Source: JBBQZO01 sp038207625 | GTDB lineage: Bacteria > Pseudomonadota > Gammaproteobacteria > Burkholderiales > Burkholderiaceae_D | NCBI GenBank assembly: GCA_038207625.1 | Contig: JBBQZO010000030.1 | Span: forward strand, 1-64,000 | DNA length: 64,000 nucleotides | Direction: 5' to 3' | Shown: one piece after another, positions 24,574 to 34,525 of the stretch | Numbering within the stretch: position 1 is the first letter of the stretch | Layout of the letters: every line of letters begins with the position of its first letter | Translations under genes and position numbers: made by a program | The notes under the pieces: model-generated | Databases searched by the model: none | The model's input: only the letters and a program-made list of their open reading frames with translations | Told to the model about the DNA's origin: nothing

Positions 24574-26427
24574 ATGCGCCGCCATTCCGAACCGTCCCCC
24601 GCCCGAGATCCCAACGCCGCACCGCACAGCGACTGGGCCACCCTGCAATCACTGCTGCCCTATTTGTGGGTCTACAAATGGCGCGTGCTGGCCGCATTGA
24701 CCTGCCTGATCGGCGCCAAGCTGGCCAACGTCGGCGTGCCGCTGGTATTCAAGTCGATCATCGATCAGATGAGCATCCGCCCGGACAATCCGCACGCGAT
24801 CCTGGTGCTGCCGCTGGTGGCGCTGGTGGCCTACGGCGCATTGCGCCTGTCGACGACCTTGTTTACCGAGCTGCGCGAATTCCTGTTCGCGCGCGTCACC
24901 CAGCGCGCCGTACGCACCATTGCGCTCAAGGTGTTTCGCCATTTGCACGCGCTGTCGCTGCGTTTTCACCTGAACCGCCAGACCGGCGGCATGACGCGCG
25001 ACATCGAACGGGGTACGCGTGGTGTCAGTTCGCTGATCTCGTTCACCCTGTTTAACATCCTGCCCACGCTGGTCGAGATCACGCTGGTGCTTGGCTTCCT
25101 GAGCACCCATTACGACATCTGGTTCAGCATCATCACGGCGGTGGCGCTGGTCACCTACATCGTGTTCACGGTGCTGGTGACGGACTGGCGCACGCACTTC
25201 CGGCGCACCATGAACGAGCTCGATTCGAAGGCCAACACCAAGGCGATCGACTCGCTGATCAACTACGAGACGGTCAAGTATTTCGGCAACGAGGACTACG
25301 AGGCCAAGCGCTACGACGATGGCCTGCAGCGCTTCGAGTCGGCCGCCGTCAAGTCGCAAACCTCGCTGTCGCTGTTAAACACCGGCCAGTCGATGATCAT
25401 CGCCACCGCCGTCACCCTGATTCTGTGGCGCGCGACCGAAGGCGTGATCGCCGGCACGATGACGCTGGGCGACCTGGTGGCAGTGAACATGTTCATGGTC
25501 CAGTTGTACATTCCGCTCAATTTCCTGGGCGTGATTTACCGCGAAATCAAGCAGAGCCTGGCCGATATCGAGCGCCTGTTTGGCCTGCTGGCCGAGCACC
25601 GCGAGATCGCCGACGCACCGAACGCACCGGCGTTGGTCACGGGCGGCGCGCAGGTGCGCTTTGCCCACGTCGACTTCAGCTACGAATCAAAGCGCCAGAT
25701 CCTGTTCGACGTTGACTTCACGATTGCCGCCGGCACCACCACGGCCGTGGTCGGCCACAGCGGCTCGGGCAAGTCGACTTTGTCGCGTTTGCTGTTCCGC
25801 TTCTACGAGGCGAACGCCGGCGCGATCACCATCGACGGCCAGGATTTGCGCGCGGTCAGCCAGGAGTCGGTGCGCCGCGCGATCGGCATCGTGCCGCAGG
25901 ACACGGTGCTGTTCAACGACAGCATCGAGTACAACATCGCCTACGGCAAACCCGGCGCATCGAAGGAAGACATCGTGGCGGCCGCGCGCGCGGCCTCGAT
26001 CCACGACTTCATCGAGAGCCTGCCGGACGGGTATGCGACGACGGTGGGGGAGCGCGGCCTGAAATTGTCCGGCGGCGAGAAGCAGCGCGTGGCGATCGCC
26101 CGCACCTTGCTGAAAAATCCGGCGATTTTGATCTTTGACGAGGCCACCTCGGCGCTCGACTCAAAGGCCGAGCAGGCGATCCAGGCCCAGCTCAAGGAAA
26201 TCGCCAAGAATCGCACCACCTTGGTGATCGCGCATCGCCTGTCGACGGTGGCCGATGCGCAGCAGATCCTGGTGCTGGACCACGGGCGCATCGTCGAGCG
26301 CGGCACCCACATGGCGCTGCTGGCGGCCGAGGGCATGTACGCCCAGATGTGGCAACGCCAGCAGGCCAACCGGGATGAGGGGCTGACCGCCAGCCCGGCC
26401 GACCAGTTCGAGGACTCGTCTCAGTAA
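24574..26427 (+). CDS. Atm1/HMT1-type ABC exporter, fused permease and ATPase
   Basis: 617 residues from ATG 24574; a GTG at 24523 would add 17 residues without similarity. Six membrane helices within about 35-310, with the Atm1 signature region RFHLNRQTGGMTRDIERGTR and NYETVKYFGNE. ATPase domain: Walker A GHSGSGKST near 394, signature LSGGEKQRVAIARTL near 500, Walker B ILIFDEATSALDS and switch His in IAHRLSTV. Bacterial relatives export glutathione-linked compounds and protect against heavy metals. Its last seven bases overlap the convergent asparaginase gene. Confidence 0.94.
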   Translation: MRRHSEPSPARDPNAAPHSDWATLQSLLPYLWVYKWRVLAALTCLIGAKLANVGVPLVFKSIIDQMSIRPDNPHAILVLPLVALVAYGALRLSTTLFTELREFLFARVTQRAVRTIALKVFRHLHALSLRFHLNRQTGGMTRDIERGTRGVSSLISFTLFNILPTLVEITLVLGFLSTHYDIWFSIITAVALVTYIVFTVLVTDWRTHFRRTMNELDSKANTKAIDSLINYETVKYFGNEDYEAKRYDDGLQRFESAAVKSQTSLSLLNTGQSMIIATAVTLILWRATEGVIAGTMTLGDLVAVNMFMVQLYIPLNFLGVIYREIKQSLADIERLFGLLAEHREIADAPNAPALVTGGAQVRFAHVDFSYESKRQILFDVDFTIAAGTTTAVVGHSGSGKSTLSRLLFRFYEANAGAITIDGQDLRAVSQESVRRAIGIVPQDTVLFNDSIEYNIAYGKPGASKEDIVAAARAASIHDFIESLPDGYATTVGERGLKLSGGEKQRVAIARTLLKNPAILIFDEATSALDSKAEQAIQAQLKEIAKNRTTLVIAHRLSTVADAQQILVLDHGRIVERGTHMALLAAEGMYAQMWQRQQANRDEGLTASPADQFEDSSQ

Positions 26428-27506
26428 GTGTAGAACATGCGCTGAATGTCCTTGCTGCTGCTGGTTTTGGTCAGCGCCAGCATCAACAGGATGCGCGCTT
26501 TTTGCGCGTTCAGCGTGTCGGCCACCACCAGATCGAGCTTGTCGTCGTCCGCTTCGCCGTTGCGCGCGACGATGCCCTGGCCGACCCGGCTGGCGCGTAC
26601 GATCAGCGTGCCGTGCTGGCGTGCGGCGGTCAAGGCCGGCACCATGCGCGCGGCCAGGCTGCCGTCGCCCACGCCGGCGTGGATGATGCCCTTGGCGCCG
26701 GCGGCGATCAAGGCGTCCAGCGCGACCGGTCCCATGTTGGCGTAGCCGTACACGATGTCCACTTGCGGCAGCACGCTCAGATTGCTGACGTCAAACTCGG
26801 TGTCCACCGTATGCTTGCGCAACGTGGCGCGGTAGAAGTACGGCTTGTTGCCCTGGATGTAGCCGAGCAGGCCCATTTCCGGCGTCTTGAAAGTGTCCAG
26901 CGTCGACGTATTGGTTTTCGTGACGTCGCGAGCGGCGTGGATCTGGTCGTTCAGCGCCACCAGCACGCCCTTGCCGACCGCGTCCGCGCTGCTGGCCAGC
27001 AGCACCGCGTTGTACAGATTGATCGGGCCGTCGGCCGACAGCGCCGTCGATGGACGCATCGCGCCGACCAGCACGACCGGCTTGCGGCTCTTCACCACCA
27101 GGTCGAGAAAATACGCGGTCTCTTCGATCGTGTCGGTGCCGTGCGTGATGACGATGCCGTCCACGTCGCTGCGCGCGAGCAGCACGTTGACGCGCTTGGC
27201 CAGCGTCAGCCAGTGCTCGTTGGTCATGCTTTCGCTGGCGATCTGGAACACCTGCTCGCCGGTGACATGGGCCACCTTGGCCAGTTCGGGCACCGCCGCG
27301 ATCAGGCGTTCGACGCCCACCGTGGCCGAGGTGTAGCCGATGGTGGTGGTGCTGGTCGCGCCCGAACCGGCGATGGTACCGCCGGTGGCGAGAATCATCA
27401 CATTGGGCTGCTTGGGCGCGCCGGCGTCGGCGCGTGCGCCGGCCGTGACGATCACCAGGCTGGCGGCCAGGGCGAACATGAGGTGCTTGATTGGGTGTTG
27501 GAACAT
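26421..27506 (-). CDS. Type II (periplasmic) L-asparaginase
   Basis: 361 residues with a signal peptide (MFALAASLVIVTAGARA). Catalytic threonines are in LATGGTIAGSG (41-47 area) and THGTDTIEE (near 120); SADGPINLYNAVLLA and YGYANMGPVALDALI are further family blocks. It hydrolyses asparagine to aspartate and ammonia in the periplasm. The downstream-lying symporter of dicarboxylates or acidic amino acids on the same strand would suit uptake of the aspartate. GGAGA precedes the ATG. Confidence 0.94.
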   Translation of the reverse strand: MFQHPIKHLMFALAASLVIVTAGARADAGAPKQPNVMILATGGTIAGSGATSTTTIGYTSATVGVERLIAAVPELAKVAHVTGEQVFQIASESMTNEHWLTLAKRVNVLLARSDVDGIVITHGTDTIEETAYFLDLVVKSRKPVVLVGAMRPSTALSADGPINLYNAVLLASSADAVGKGVLVALNDQIHAARDVTKTNTSTLDTFKTPEMGLLGYIQGNKPYFYRATLRKHTVDTEFDVSNLSVLPQVDIVYGYANMGPVALDALIAAGAKGIIHAGVGDGSLAARMVPALTAARQHGTLIVRASRVGQGIVARNGEADDDKLDLVVADTLNAQKARILLMLALTKTSSSKDIQRMFYTY

Positions 27507-27610
27507 GCGATCTCCTGAGTGGACGGTGGGTGCCGGGGCGGGCATGGCTGCGATGGTAGCAAACCTTGCGCCGCCGTGGCGGGATACAAAAACGTGCAAC
27601 GGACGGCGCC

Positions 27611-27642
27611 AACAAAAAAGGCTTTCCGTCGCCGGAAAGCCT
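27611..27642 (-). terminator. Terminator behind the dicarboxylate/amino-acid symporter
   Basis: AGGCTTTCCG and CGGAAAGCCT (27619-27628 and 27633-27642) form a perfect ten-base stem with a four-base loop. Read on the minus strand it is followed by a run of T, so it terminates the gene that ends at 27664. Confidence 0.88.
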
Positions 27643-27663
27643 CGATCGCGACGCAGCAGGCGC

Positions 27664-28923
27664 TTACGGAAAACGCGCGTCGGCCAGTTCCTTGTCGATC
27701 GGCGCAACCAGCTCGCCTTCCCACTTGGCGACGACGGCGGTGGCGATGCCGTTGCCGATCACGTTGGTGGCCGAGCGGGCCATGTCGAGGAAGTGGTCGA
27801 TACCCAGCAACAGCAGCAGACCCGCTTCCGGGATGTTGAACTGGCCCAGCGTGGCGGCGATCACCACCAGCGACGCGCGCGGCACGCCGGCCATGCCTTT
27901 CGAGGTCAGCATCAGTACCAGCATCATCGTGATCTGGGTGCCGAGCGACATTTCAATGCCGTAGGCCTGGGCGATGAACACGGTGGCGAAGGTGCAGTAC
28001 ATCATCGAGCCGTCCAGATTGAACGAGTAACCGATCGGCAGCACGAAGGCGGCGATCCGGTTGCGCACGCCGAAACGCTCCAGCCCTTCCAGGGTTTTCG
28101 GGAACGCCGCTTCGCTCGAGGCGGTCGAAAATGCCAGCAGCGTCGGCATGCGCAGTTCACCCAGAAGTGCAAACACGCGGCGCCCCAGGAACAGGTAGCC
28201 GAGCAGCGTGAGCACCATCCACAGGATCGCGATGCCAAAGTAAAACTCGCCCATGAACATGCCGTAGGTCGACAGCACGCCCACGCCGCTCTTGGCGATG
28301 ACGCCGGTGACGGCAGCGAACACGGCGATCGGCGCCAGGTTCATCACGTAGGAGGTAATCTTGAGCATGATGTGCGCAATGCCGTCGATCGCTTCGACCA
28401 GCATCTTGCTGCGCTCGCCCACGGCGGCGGCGGCGGTGCCGAAGAAGATCGAGAAGATCACGATCTGAAGGATTTCGTTCTTGGCCATGCCGTCCACGAT
28501 CGACGACGGCACCAGATGGGTGACGAATTCCTTCAGCGTCAGGCTGGAGGTGGCGATGCCGGACACGGCACCGGACGGCGGCAGCATCGCGTGCAGCGCG
28601 TCGCCAGGGCGGAACAGGTTCACCAGGATCAGGCCCAGCGTGAGCGAAATGATCGAGGCGATGATGAACCAGCCCAGCGCCTTGGCGCCGATGCGGCCCA
28701 CTTCATTGACGTCGCCCATTTTGGCGATGCCCACCACCAGGGTCGAAAACACCAGCGGCGCGATGATCATTTTGATCAGGCGCAGGAACACGGTGGTGAT
28801 CAGCCCCATCATCTCGGCAAAGTCGGCCGGCTTGGCCAGATTGGTGTTGGCGAAGTAGCCCGCCGCGATCCCCAGCACAAGGCCGAGGATGATGTAGGTG
28901 GTCAGGCGGTTTTGATTTTTCAT
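27664..28923 (-). CDS. Dicarboxylate/amino acid:cation symporter (DAACS family)
   Basis: 419 residues, all-membrane protein of the GltP/DctA fold. Recognisable are RLIKMIIAPLVFSTLVVGI, the serine-rich reentrant loop around LLAFSTASSEAAFP, and GYSFNLDGSMMYCTFATVF with the NxDG substrate motif. Members take up C4-dicarboxylates, glutamate or aspartate with protons or sodium; sequence alone does not tell which. It lies upstream of the asparaginase gene on the same strand but a terminator separates them. Confidence 0.92.
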   Translation of the reverse strand: MKNQNRLTTYIILGLVLGIAAGYFANTNLAKPADFAEMMGLITTVFLRLIKMIIAPLVFSTLVVGIAKMGDVNEVGRIGAKALGWFIIASIISLTLGLILVNLFRPGDALHAMLPPSGAVSGIATSSLTLKEFVTHLVPSSIVDGMAKNEILQIVIFSIFFGTAAAAVGERSKMLVEAIDGIAHIMLKITSYVMNLAPIAVFAAVTGVIAKSGVGVLSTYGMFMGEFYFGIAILWMVLTLLGYLFLGRRVFALLGELRMPTLLAFSTASSEAAFPKTLEGLERFGVRNRIAAFVLPIGYSFNLDGSMMYCTFATVFIAQAYGIEMSLGTQITMMLVLMLTSKGMAGVPRASLVVIAATLGQFNIPEAGLLLLLGIDHFLDMARSATNVIGNGIATAVVAKWEGELVAPIDKELADARFP

Positions 28924-29192
28924 GTAGTGTGTTCCCGTGGTGTTGGCTATCCATGCCCGTTGCGCGGCGCCCGACTTGGTGTGCGCCGCCCGATCTCGGG
29001 CAAAATAGCGTCATTCGCGTGGTTGGTGGACCGTCGCTGATGGCGTCGGAGCCGGTTTTAATATGAGCGAAGTGGCCAATAAAAACGATGATTCTATTGG
29101 CAAGTTCCGCAGTATCCTAGGCGTTGCAAGTGCTGTCAAGCGCAGCGCGGACGCACCGCTGCACAGCCGTCAACCAGAAAAATCGAGCGCAG

Positions 29193-29918
29193 ATGATACA
29201 ACTGAATAATGTGAGTAAATGGTATGGCGCCTTCCAGGTGCTGGACGACTGCAGTACGCGGGTCGAGAAGGGCGACGTGGTCGTCATCTGCGGGCCGTCC
29301 GGCTCGGGCAAGTCGACGCTGATCAAGACCATCAATGGCCTGGAGCCATTCCAGCAGGGGCAGATCCTGGTTGACGGCGTGTCGGTGGGCGACCCGAACA
29401 CGCATTTGCCGGCGCTGCGCGCGCGCATCGGTATGGTGTTCCAGAATTTCGAGCTGTTTCCGCACCTGTCGGTGCTGGACAATCTGACGCTGGGCCAGAC
29501 CAAGGTGTTAAAACGCACGCGCGACGAGGCCTGCGCCAAGGGGCTGCAGTATCTGGAGCGGGTCGGCCTGCTGGCGCAGCAGGACAAATTCCCCAGCCAG
29601 CTGTCGGGCGGTCAGCAACAGCGCGTGGCGATCGCGCGCGCGCTGGCGATGGACCCAATCGCGATGCTGTTCGACGAACCCACCTCGGCGCTCGACCCGG
29701 AAATGATCACCGAGGTGCTGGACGTGATGGTCGGACTGGCGCAGGACGGCATGACGATGATGGTGGTGACCCACGAGATGGGCTTCGCGCGCCGGGTGGC
29801 CGACCGGGTGGTGTTCATGGATCACGGCAAAATCGTCGAGGACAGCCCGAAAGAGGCGTTTTTCGCGCAGCCAAGCGCGGCGCGCGCGCGCGAGTTTTTG
29901 GCCCGCATCATTCACTGA
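29193..29918 (+). CDS. Polar amino acid ABC transporter ATP-binding protein (GlnQ/GltL-like)
   Basis: 241 residues from ATG 29193. Walker A GPSGSGKST at 34-42, MVFQNFELFPHLSVLDN, signature LSGGQQQRVAIARAL, Walker B MLFDEPTSALDPE, switch His in VVTHEMGFA: the full pattern of amino-acid importers. No permease or binding-protein gene accompanies it; it is flanked by the divergent symporter and a convergent TonB receptor. It may serve a transporter encoded elsewhere. The open frame from 29124 adds 23 residues lacking similarity. Confidence 0.92.
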   Translation: MIQLNNVSKWYGAFQVLDDCSTRVEKGDVVVICGPSGSGKSTLIKTINGLEPFQQGQILVDGVSVGDPNTHLPALRARIGMVFQNFELFPHLSVLDNLTLGQTKVLKRTRDEACAKGLQYLERVGLLAQQDKFPSQLSGGQQQRVAIARALAMDPIAMLFDEPTSALDPEMITEVLDVMVGLAQDGMTMMVVTHEMGFARRVADRVVFMDHGKIVEDSPKEAFFAQPSAARAREFLARIIH

Positions 29919-29940
29919 GCCGACGCGCCGCGCGGCCCGC

Positions 29941-32256
29941 TTAGAACAGGTAACTGAGCGTGACGCCGACGGTGCGCGGACGCACGATGGCGATGCGGCG
30001 CGTGTCGGGCAGGTCGGCCGTGATGGCCACCGGCAGGCCGGTCTGGCCGATCTTGTTGAAGACGTTGTCGATGAACAGGGCCGCGCCCAGGCGTGGACCG
30101 GCCCGGTTCTGGTCGGCGCCGAGGCGCAGGTTGGCGATGCCGTAGCCGAGCCGCTGGTGGAACGGGCTGGCGCGGTCGTATAGGGTGTTGGCGCCGCCCG
30201 TGTAGCTGTAGTCGATGCGCGCGTAGCCGGCCCAGCGCTCGCCCAGCGGCGCGCTCAGTTGCGCCGAGACGCCGCCGCTGGCGTGCGGCACGTCGAGCAG
30301 GCGGTCGCCCTTTTTTGCGGCGGTGCCCGGCACGTCGTTGTTGAGCGTCGCATCGGTGACGCTGGCAAAGGCGCGCAGCGTCAGCGCGCGCGTCGGCTGG
30401 TAATTCAGTTCGACTTCGGCGCCCTTGCTGGTGGCCGAGCCGAAATTGCTGGTGATGTTGAAACCGCACGGCAGCACGATCTGCTGCTGCACCTTGCTCC
30501 ATTCGATCAGGTAGAGCGAGGCGTTGAGCGTCATGCGTCCGTCCAGCAGGATCGACTTGGCGCCTAGCTCGTAATTCCACAGGCTGTCGGGCTCGAAGCG
30601 TTGCAGCGCGCTGTCGCTCATGCCGAGCTTGGCCACGTCGCCGCCGCACACCGACGCGGGCGCGGGGTTGTTCGGGCCACCGGCGCGGTAGCCTTGCGCG
30701 GCGGTGGTGTACAACATCAGATTTTGGTCGGGCTGCCAGGACAGGGTCAGCTTGGGCGTCACGCCCCGGTCGGACGAGTTGCCGGTCACCGCCGACGGCC
30801 CGCCATTGAGTTCGCCGTCGCCCTGCTGGGCGAAACTCTGGTTGATGCGGAAGGCGCGCAAACCGGCGCGTGCGCTGACGCTGGGCGTGAGCTGATAGCT
30901 CAGCTCGGAGAACCAGGCCAGCTCGTTGACGGTGGCCTGGCGCGCGCCGTTGAAAAACGAGTTCAGCTTCGTGCCGAAGCGCTCATTGTAGCCGGGCGGG
31001 ATCGGGATCGAGGACGCCAGCGGCGCATTGACGTAGTGGAAGAACATGCCCCCTATCGCTTGCAGCGGGCCTTTGAGTTCGGAGATCAGGCGCAACTCCT
31101 CGGTGTATTCGCGGTTGATGTAGCGCCCCGTCATCACGCTCGGATAGACCGCCGTCTGCCATGTCGACGCGTAGAAGGAATAGATCGGCTTGGACGCGTC
31201 TTCGGCGATGTCGACCGTGCGCTCGAAGTAGGAACTCGAGGCGATCAGCTCAAGCCCGTCCCAGTTCTTGTGGATGGCCAGATTGGCCAACGTCGAATTC
31301 TGGCGGGTCGACTCGGGCACCAGGCGCGTCTGGATCGGCTTGTCCAGACTGCCCGGGGGGGAGTCGAACTGGAACGGCGCGCCCACGTTGAGCTGCTGGT
31401 GATACAGCGAGGTGGTGAACCAGAAGCCGTCGTCGAGCAAGACCTTGAGCAGCGCGCGCAGCGCCGCCGAGCGTTCGGTGTTCACGCCGGCCCGCTTGGG
31501 CGCGCCCGGCAAGGCCGCCAGATCGTTGTTGGGGTCGATCGGATAGCTGTCGATGTAGCCGTCGTTGTTGACCAGCGACACCGACAGGCGCAGCGCGGCC
31601 CGGTCGGCGCGCAGCGGGATATTGAGCATGCCATTGGCCGCGCGGTTCCAGTTGCCGCCGTCGGTGGCCGACAGCGTGGCATTGCTGCTGCCGCCCCGGC
31701 TGTGCAAGTCCGGTTGGCGGGTGATGTACTTGACGGTGCCGCCCATCGAACTCGAGCCGTACAGCGTGCCTTGGGGACCGCGCAACAGTTCGGCGCGCGC
31801 GATGTCGAACACGGTGGGATCCATCAGCCCGCGCACCGACAGCAGCGAGGCGTTGCTCGAGGCGGAGATCGGCGTGTCGTCGACGTAATAGCCGACCGTG
31901 CCGGCGGTGCCGGCCGACGACGCGATGCCGCGCACGATCAGGATGTTCTGGCCGGGGCCGCTCGAGACGACGGTCAGGCCGGGGCTCTGGCGCGCCAGCG
32001 CGGCCACGCTGTCGATGCCCATCACCTCAAGCTGGCGCTGGTCGATCGAGGTGATGCCAAGCGGCACGCTTTGCAGCGTTTCGGCGCGCTTTTGGGCCGT
32101 GACGATCACCTGTTCGAGGCGGGCCTGGTCGGGCGCCTCGTCGGCGCCCGTGCGCGCGCTCTGGCGCGCTTGGCTGGCCGGCGCCAGCAGGGCCAGCGCG
32201 GCCAGGACGCAGCCGCAGTGGGCGAGGACACGGGTCTGACGGCGGAAGCGGTGCAT
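29941..32256 (-). CDS. TonB-dependent outer-membrane receptor
   Basis: 771 residues from ATG 32256 with a signal peptide (LAALALLAPASQA). TonB box region and plug about 45-170 (VIVTAQKRAETLQSVPLGIT, RGPQGTLYGSSSMGGTVKYI), then a 22-strand barrel ending in the aromatic VTLSYLF. The FecA-like signalling extension is absent. Sequences of this type are common in sphingomonads and Oxalobacteraceae and take up siderophores or complex organic ligands; the ligand is unknown. The solute-binding-like gene lies 138 bases upstream on the same strand and may feed the same uptake route. Confidence 0.92.
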   Translation of the reverse strand: MHRFRRQTRVLAHCGCVLAALALLAPASQARQSARTGADEAPDQARLEQVIVTAQKRAETLQSVPLGITSIDQRQLEVMGIDSVAALARQSPGLTVVSSGPGQNILIVRGIASSAGTAGTVGYYVDDTPISASSNASLLSVRGLMDPTVFDIARAELLRGPQGTLYGSSSMGGTVKYITRQPDLHSRGGSSNATLSATDGGNWNRAANGMLNIPLRADRAALRLSVSLVNNDGYIDSYPIDPNNDLAALPGAPKRAGVNTERSAALRALLKVLLDDGFWFTTSLYHQQLNVGAPFQFDSPPGSLDKPIQTRLVPESTRQNSTLANLAIHKNWDGLELIASSSYFERTVDIAEDASKPIYSFYASTWQTAVYPSVMTGRYINREYTEELRLISELKGPLQAIGGMFFHYVNAPLASSIPIPPGYNERFGTKLNSFFNGARQATVNELAWFSELSYQLTPSVSARAGLRAFRINQSFAQQGDGELNGGPSAVTGNSSDRGVTPKLTLSWQPDQNLMLYTTAAQGYRAGGPNNPAPASVCGGDVAKLGMSDSALQRFEPDSLWNYELGAKSILLDGRMTLNASLYLIEWSKVQQQIVLPCGFNITSNFGSATSKGAEVELNYQPTRALTLRAFASVTDATLNNDVPGTAAKKGDRLLDVPHASGGVSAQLSAPLGERWAGYARIDYSYTGGANTLYDRASPFHQRLGYGIANLRLGADQNRAGPRLGAALFIDNVFNKIGQTGLPVAITADLPDTRRIAIVRPRTVGVTLSYLF

Positions 32257-32394
32257 GGCGACCTTCCTGTAGCAAGCGAGACACTGACTGTAGGTAATAA
32301 ATTTTACCGGAACGGAAGCGCTTGCGCCTATATTCGCCGCGCCAATCGCAGGGCGGCAGTGTCGTTTGCGCCACACCGCGCACGGCTTGCCGCT

Positions 32395-33180
32395 TCAGCG
32401 CGGCGCGCTTGCCTGCGCGTTCGCCGCGCTGTTCAAGACGGCCAGCCGGCCGCTGTCGGACAGGCGCTGAAAGCCCAGGTTGAAGCGCTCTAGCAATTGC
32501 CTGCTTTGGCGCTGGCTCTTGCGTATCACCAGATAGATCGGAATGCTGGAAAGCACATTGGTCTGCATGCCGATGCGGCGCTGCTCGGCCGGCTTGAGCC
32601 CGGTGCGCACGACGTATTGCCCGACCTGCTCGTCCATCGGAAACAGCGCTATGCGTCCATACAACAGTTTTCTGAGGTTGGACAGATCGCTGGCGGCATC
32701 GTCCACGTGCAGCACGCCTTGCGCGCGCAAGGCGGCGAATTCGTCGGAATAGTAATTGCCCAACGTTGCGCCGATGCGCGGCGCGCTCAGGTCGGCCAGT
32801 TTCTTCCACGGATAGTCGTTACCGAGCAAATAGAAGAACACCTCGCGATTGACGTGGATCGGCAGCGCCGAATAGTACAGTTTCTTGTCGCGTTCGGGCG
32901 AGTGGGCCCAGCCCACGCTGCCGTCGAAGGCGCTGGCGTCGCCCATGACGCCCTGAATGGCCCGGTTGTTCGGGACGAAGGCGATCTTGACCCCGACGTT
33001 CGCGGCACCGAATGCTTCGCTGACGATGCGCACCAACAAGCCGCCGTCGGGCAGCGCTTCGCTCATCAGCGGGGGATATTCGGTGGCAGCCAACAGCACG
33101 TCCATATGCTCAAGGGGCGGCTCGGCGCACGCGCTCGCGCAGACCAGCATCGTGCCCGCTGCGGCGCGCAGTTTGCGCAT
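32395..33180 (-). CDS. Periplasmic solute-binding-like protein (SBP_bac_3 type)
   Basis: 261 residues from ATG 33180 (a GTG seven codons upstream is possible). Signal peptide MRKLRAAAGTMLVCASACA. The body has the order of extracellular amino-acid-binding-like domains: YPPLMSEALPDGGLLVRIVSEAF, VGWAHSPERDKKLYYS, RIGATLGNYYS, and LKPAEQ... LSSIPIYLVIRK. Such stand-alone proteins often bind small organics or act in sensing rather than in ABC transport; no ABC permease is nearby. It precedes the TonB receptor gene. Confidence 0.82.
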   Translation of the reverse strand: MRKLRAAAGTMLVCASACAEPPLEHMDVLLAATEYPPLMSEALPDGGLLVRIVSEAFGAANVGVKIAFVPNNRAIQGVMGDASAFDGSVGWAHSPERDKKLYYSALPIHVNREVFFYLLGNDYPWKKLADLSAPRIGATLGNYYSDEFAALRAQGVLHVDDAASDLSNLRKLLYGRIALFPMDEQVGQYVVRTGLKPAEQRRIGMQTNVLSSIPIYLVIRKSQRQSRQLLERFNLGFQRLSDSGRLAVLNSAANAQASAPR

Positions 33181-33466
33181 GATTGTGGATAATGTGTACA
33201 CGGCTGCGCCTTAAATAGTGGATCACATCCGCAGTGACCGCCACTTGAACATGTCTGTTCGTGAGCAGACGGGCGCGGGGCGCGCATCCGGCAAGTCTAC
33301 GACACTGGGCGGCAAGAATCAATGCGCGCATTGCGCGCCGGCGCGCGCCGCCATGCGGCCCGCTATTGCCCGACACTGCGCGCCGGCGCCGCCCGGACCG
33401 CAAGCGAGCGCGCTGGCAAGCGCGCGCTGCGAGTAAAATGGCGCCATCCGTTAATCGAGAGCCGCC

Positions 33467-34516
33467 ATGTCCACCTTCGACGCCCCCCTTTCCCTGACCA
33501 TCACCCGCCCGGACGACTGGCATCTGCACCTGCGCGACGGCGCCACCATGGCCAGCGTGCTGCCGCACAGCGCGCGCCAGTTCGCCCGCGCGATCGTGAT
33601 GCCAAACCTGCGTCCGCCCGTCACCAGCACCGCCGACGCCGTCGCCTACCGCGCGCGCATCCTGGCCGCGCTGCCGGCCGGGATGACGTTCGAGCCCCTG
33701 ATGACGCTGTACCTGACCGACAACACCGCGCCCGACGAGATCCGGCGCGCGCAGGACAGCGGCATCGTGCACGCGGTCAAGCTGTACCCGGCCGGCGCGA
33801 CCACCAATTCGGACGCCGGCGTGACCGACCTGGCCAAGTGTTACAAGACGCTCGAAGTGATGCAGGAAGTGGGCATGCCCTTCCTGGTGCACGGCGAAGT
33901 GACCGACCCCGAGATTGACATTTTCGACCGCGAAGCGGTGTTCATCGAGCGCGTGATGCGTCCGCTGCGGCGCGACCTGCCGGCGCTGAACATCGTGTTC
34001 GAGCACATCACCACCAAGGACGCGGCGCAATACGTGGCCGAGGCGGACGGCCCGATCGCCGCCACCATCACCGCGCATCACCTGCTGTACAACCGCAACG
34101 AGATTTTCAAGGGCGGCATCCGCCCGCACTACTACTGCCTGCCGATTTTGAAGCGCGAAGAACACCGCCTGGCGTTGATGACGGCCGCCACCAGCGGCGA
34201 CGAGCGCTTCTTCCTCGGCACCGATTCGGCGCCGCACGCGATCGGCGCCAAGGAAACGGCCTGCGGCTGCGCCGGCTGCTACACCGCACTGCATGCGATG
34301 GAGCTGTACGCAGAAGCGTTTGAACGCGCCGGCGCACTCGACAAGCTCGAAGCGTTCGCCAGCTTCAACGGCCCCGCTTTCTACGGCCTGCCGCGCAACC
34401 TGGACACCGTCACCTTGAAGCGCGAAGCATGGACGCTGCCCGACACGCTGGCGCTGGCCGACGCCAAGGTGGCACCGCTGAATGCCGGCGAACAGATCAA
34501 CTGGAAGCTGGTATAA
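33467..34516 (+). CDS. pyrC: Dihydroorotase
   Basis: 349 residues, third step of pyrimidine synthesis (carbamoyl-aspartate to dihydroorotate). Class II enzyme: metal histidines in WHLHLRDG (19 and 21), the carboxylated bridging lysine in HAVKLYPAGATTNSD (Lys about 105), VHGEV and EHITTKDA with further His ligands, and the catalytic Asp in LGTDSAPH. Full length. GAGTAAAAT upstream resembles a -10 box. The DUF3025 gene follows nine bases later. Confidence 0.97.
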   Translation: MSTFDAPLSLTITRPDDWHLHLRDGATMASVLPHSARQFARAIVMPNLRPPVTSTADAVAYRARILAALPAGMTFEPLMTLYLTDNTAPDEIRRAQDSGIVHAVKLYPAGATTNSDAGVTDLAKCYKTLEVMQEVGMPFLVHGEVTDPEIDIFDREAVFIERVMRPLRRDLPALNIVFEHITTKDAAQYVAEADGPIAATITAHHLLYNRNEIFKGGIRPHYYCLPILKREEHRLALMTAATSGDERFFLGTDSAPHAIGAKETACGCAGCYTALHAMELYAEAFERAGALDKLEAFASFNGPAFYGLPRNLDTVTLKREAWTLPDTLALADAKVAPLNAGEQINWKLV

Positions 34517-34525
34517 ACGCGCACG

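Noticed and set aside
30601..32493. 630-codon open frame opposite the first TonB receptor
   Set aside because: The minus strand encodes a recognisable receptor with signal peptide; the plus frame has none of these.
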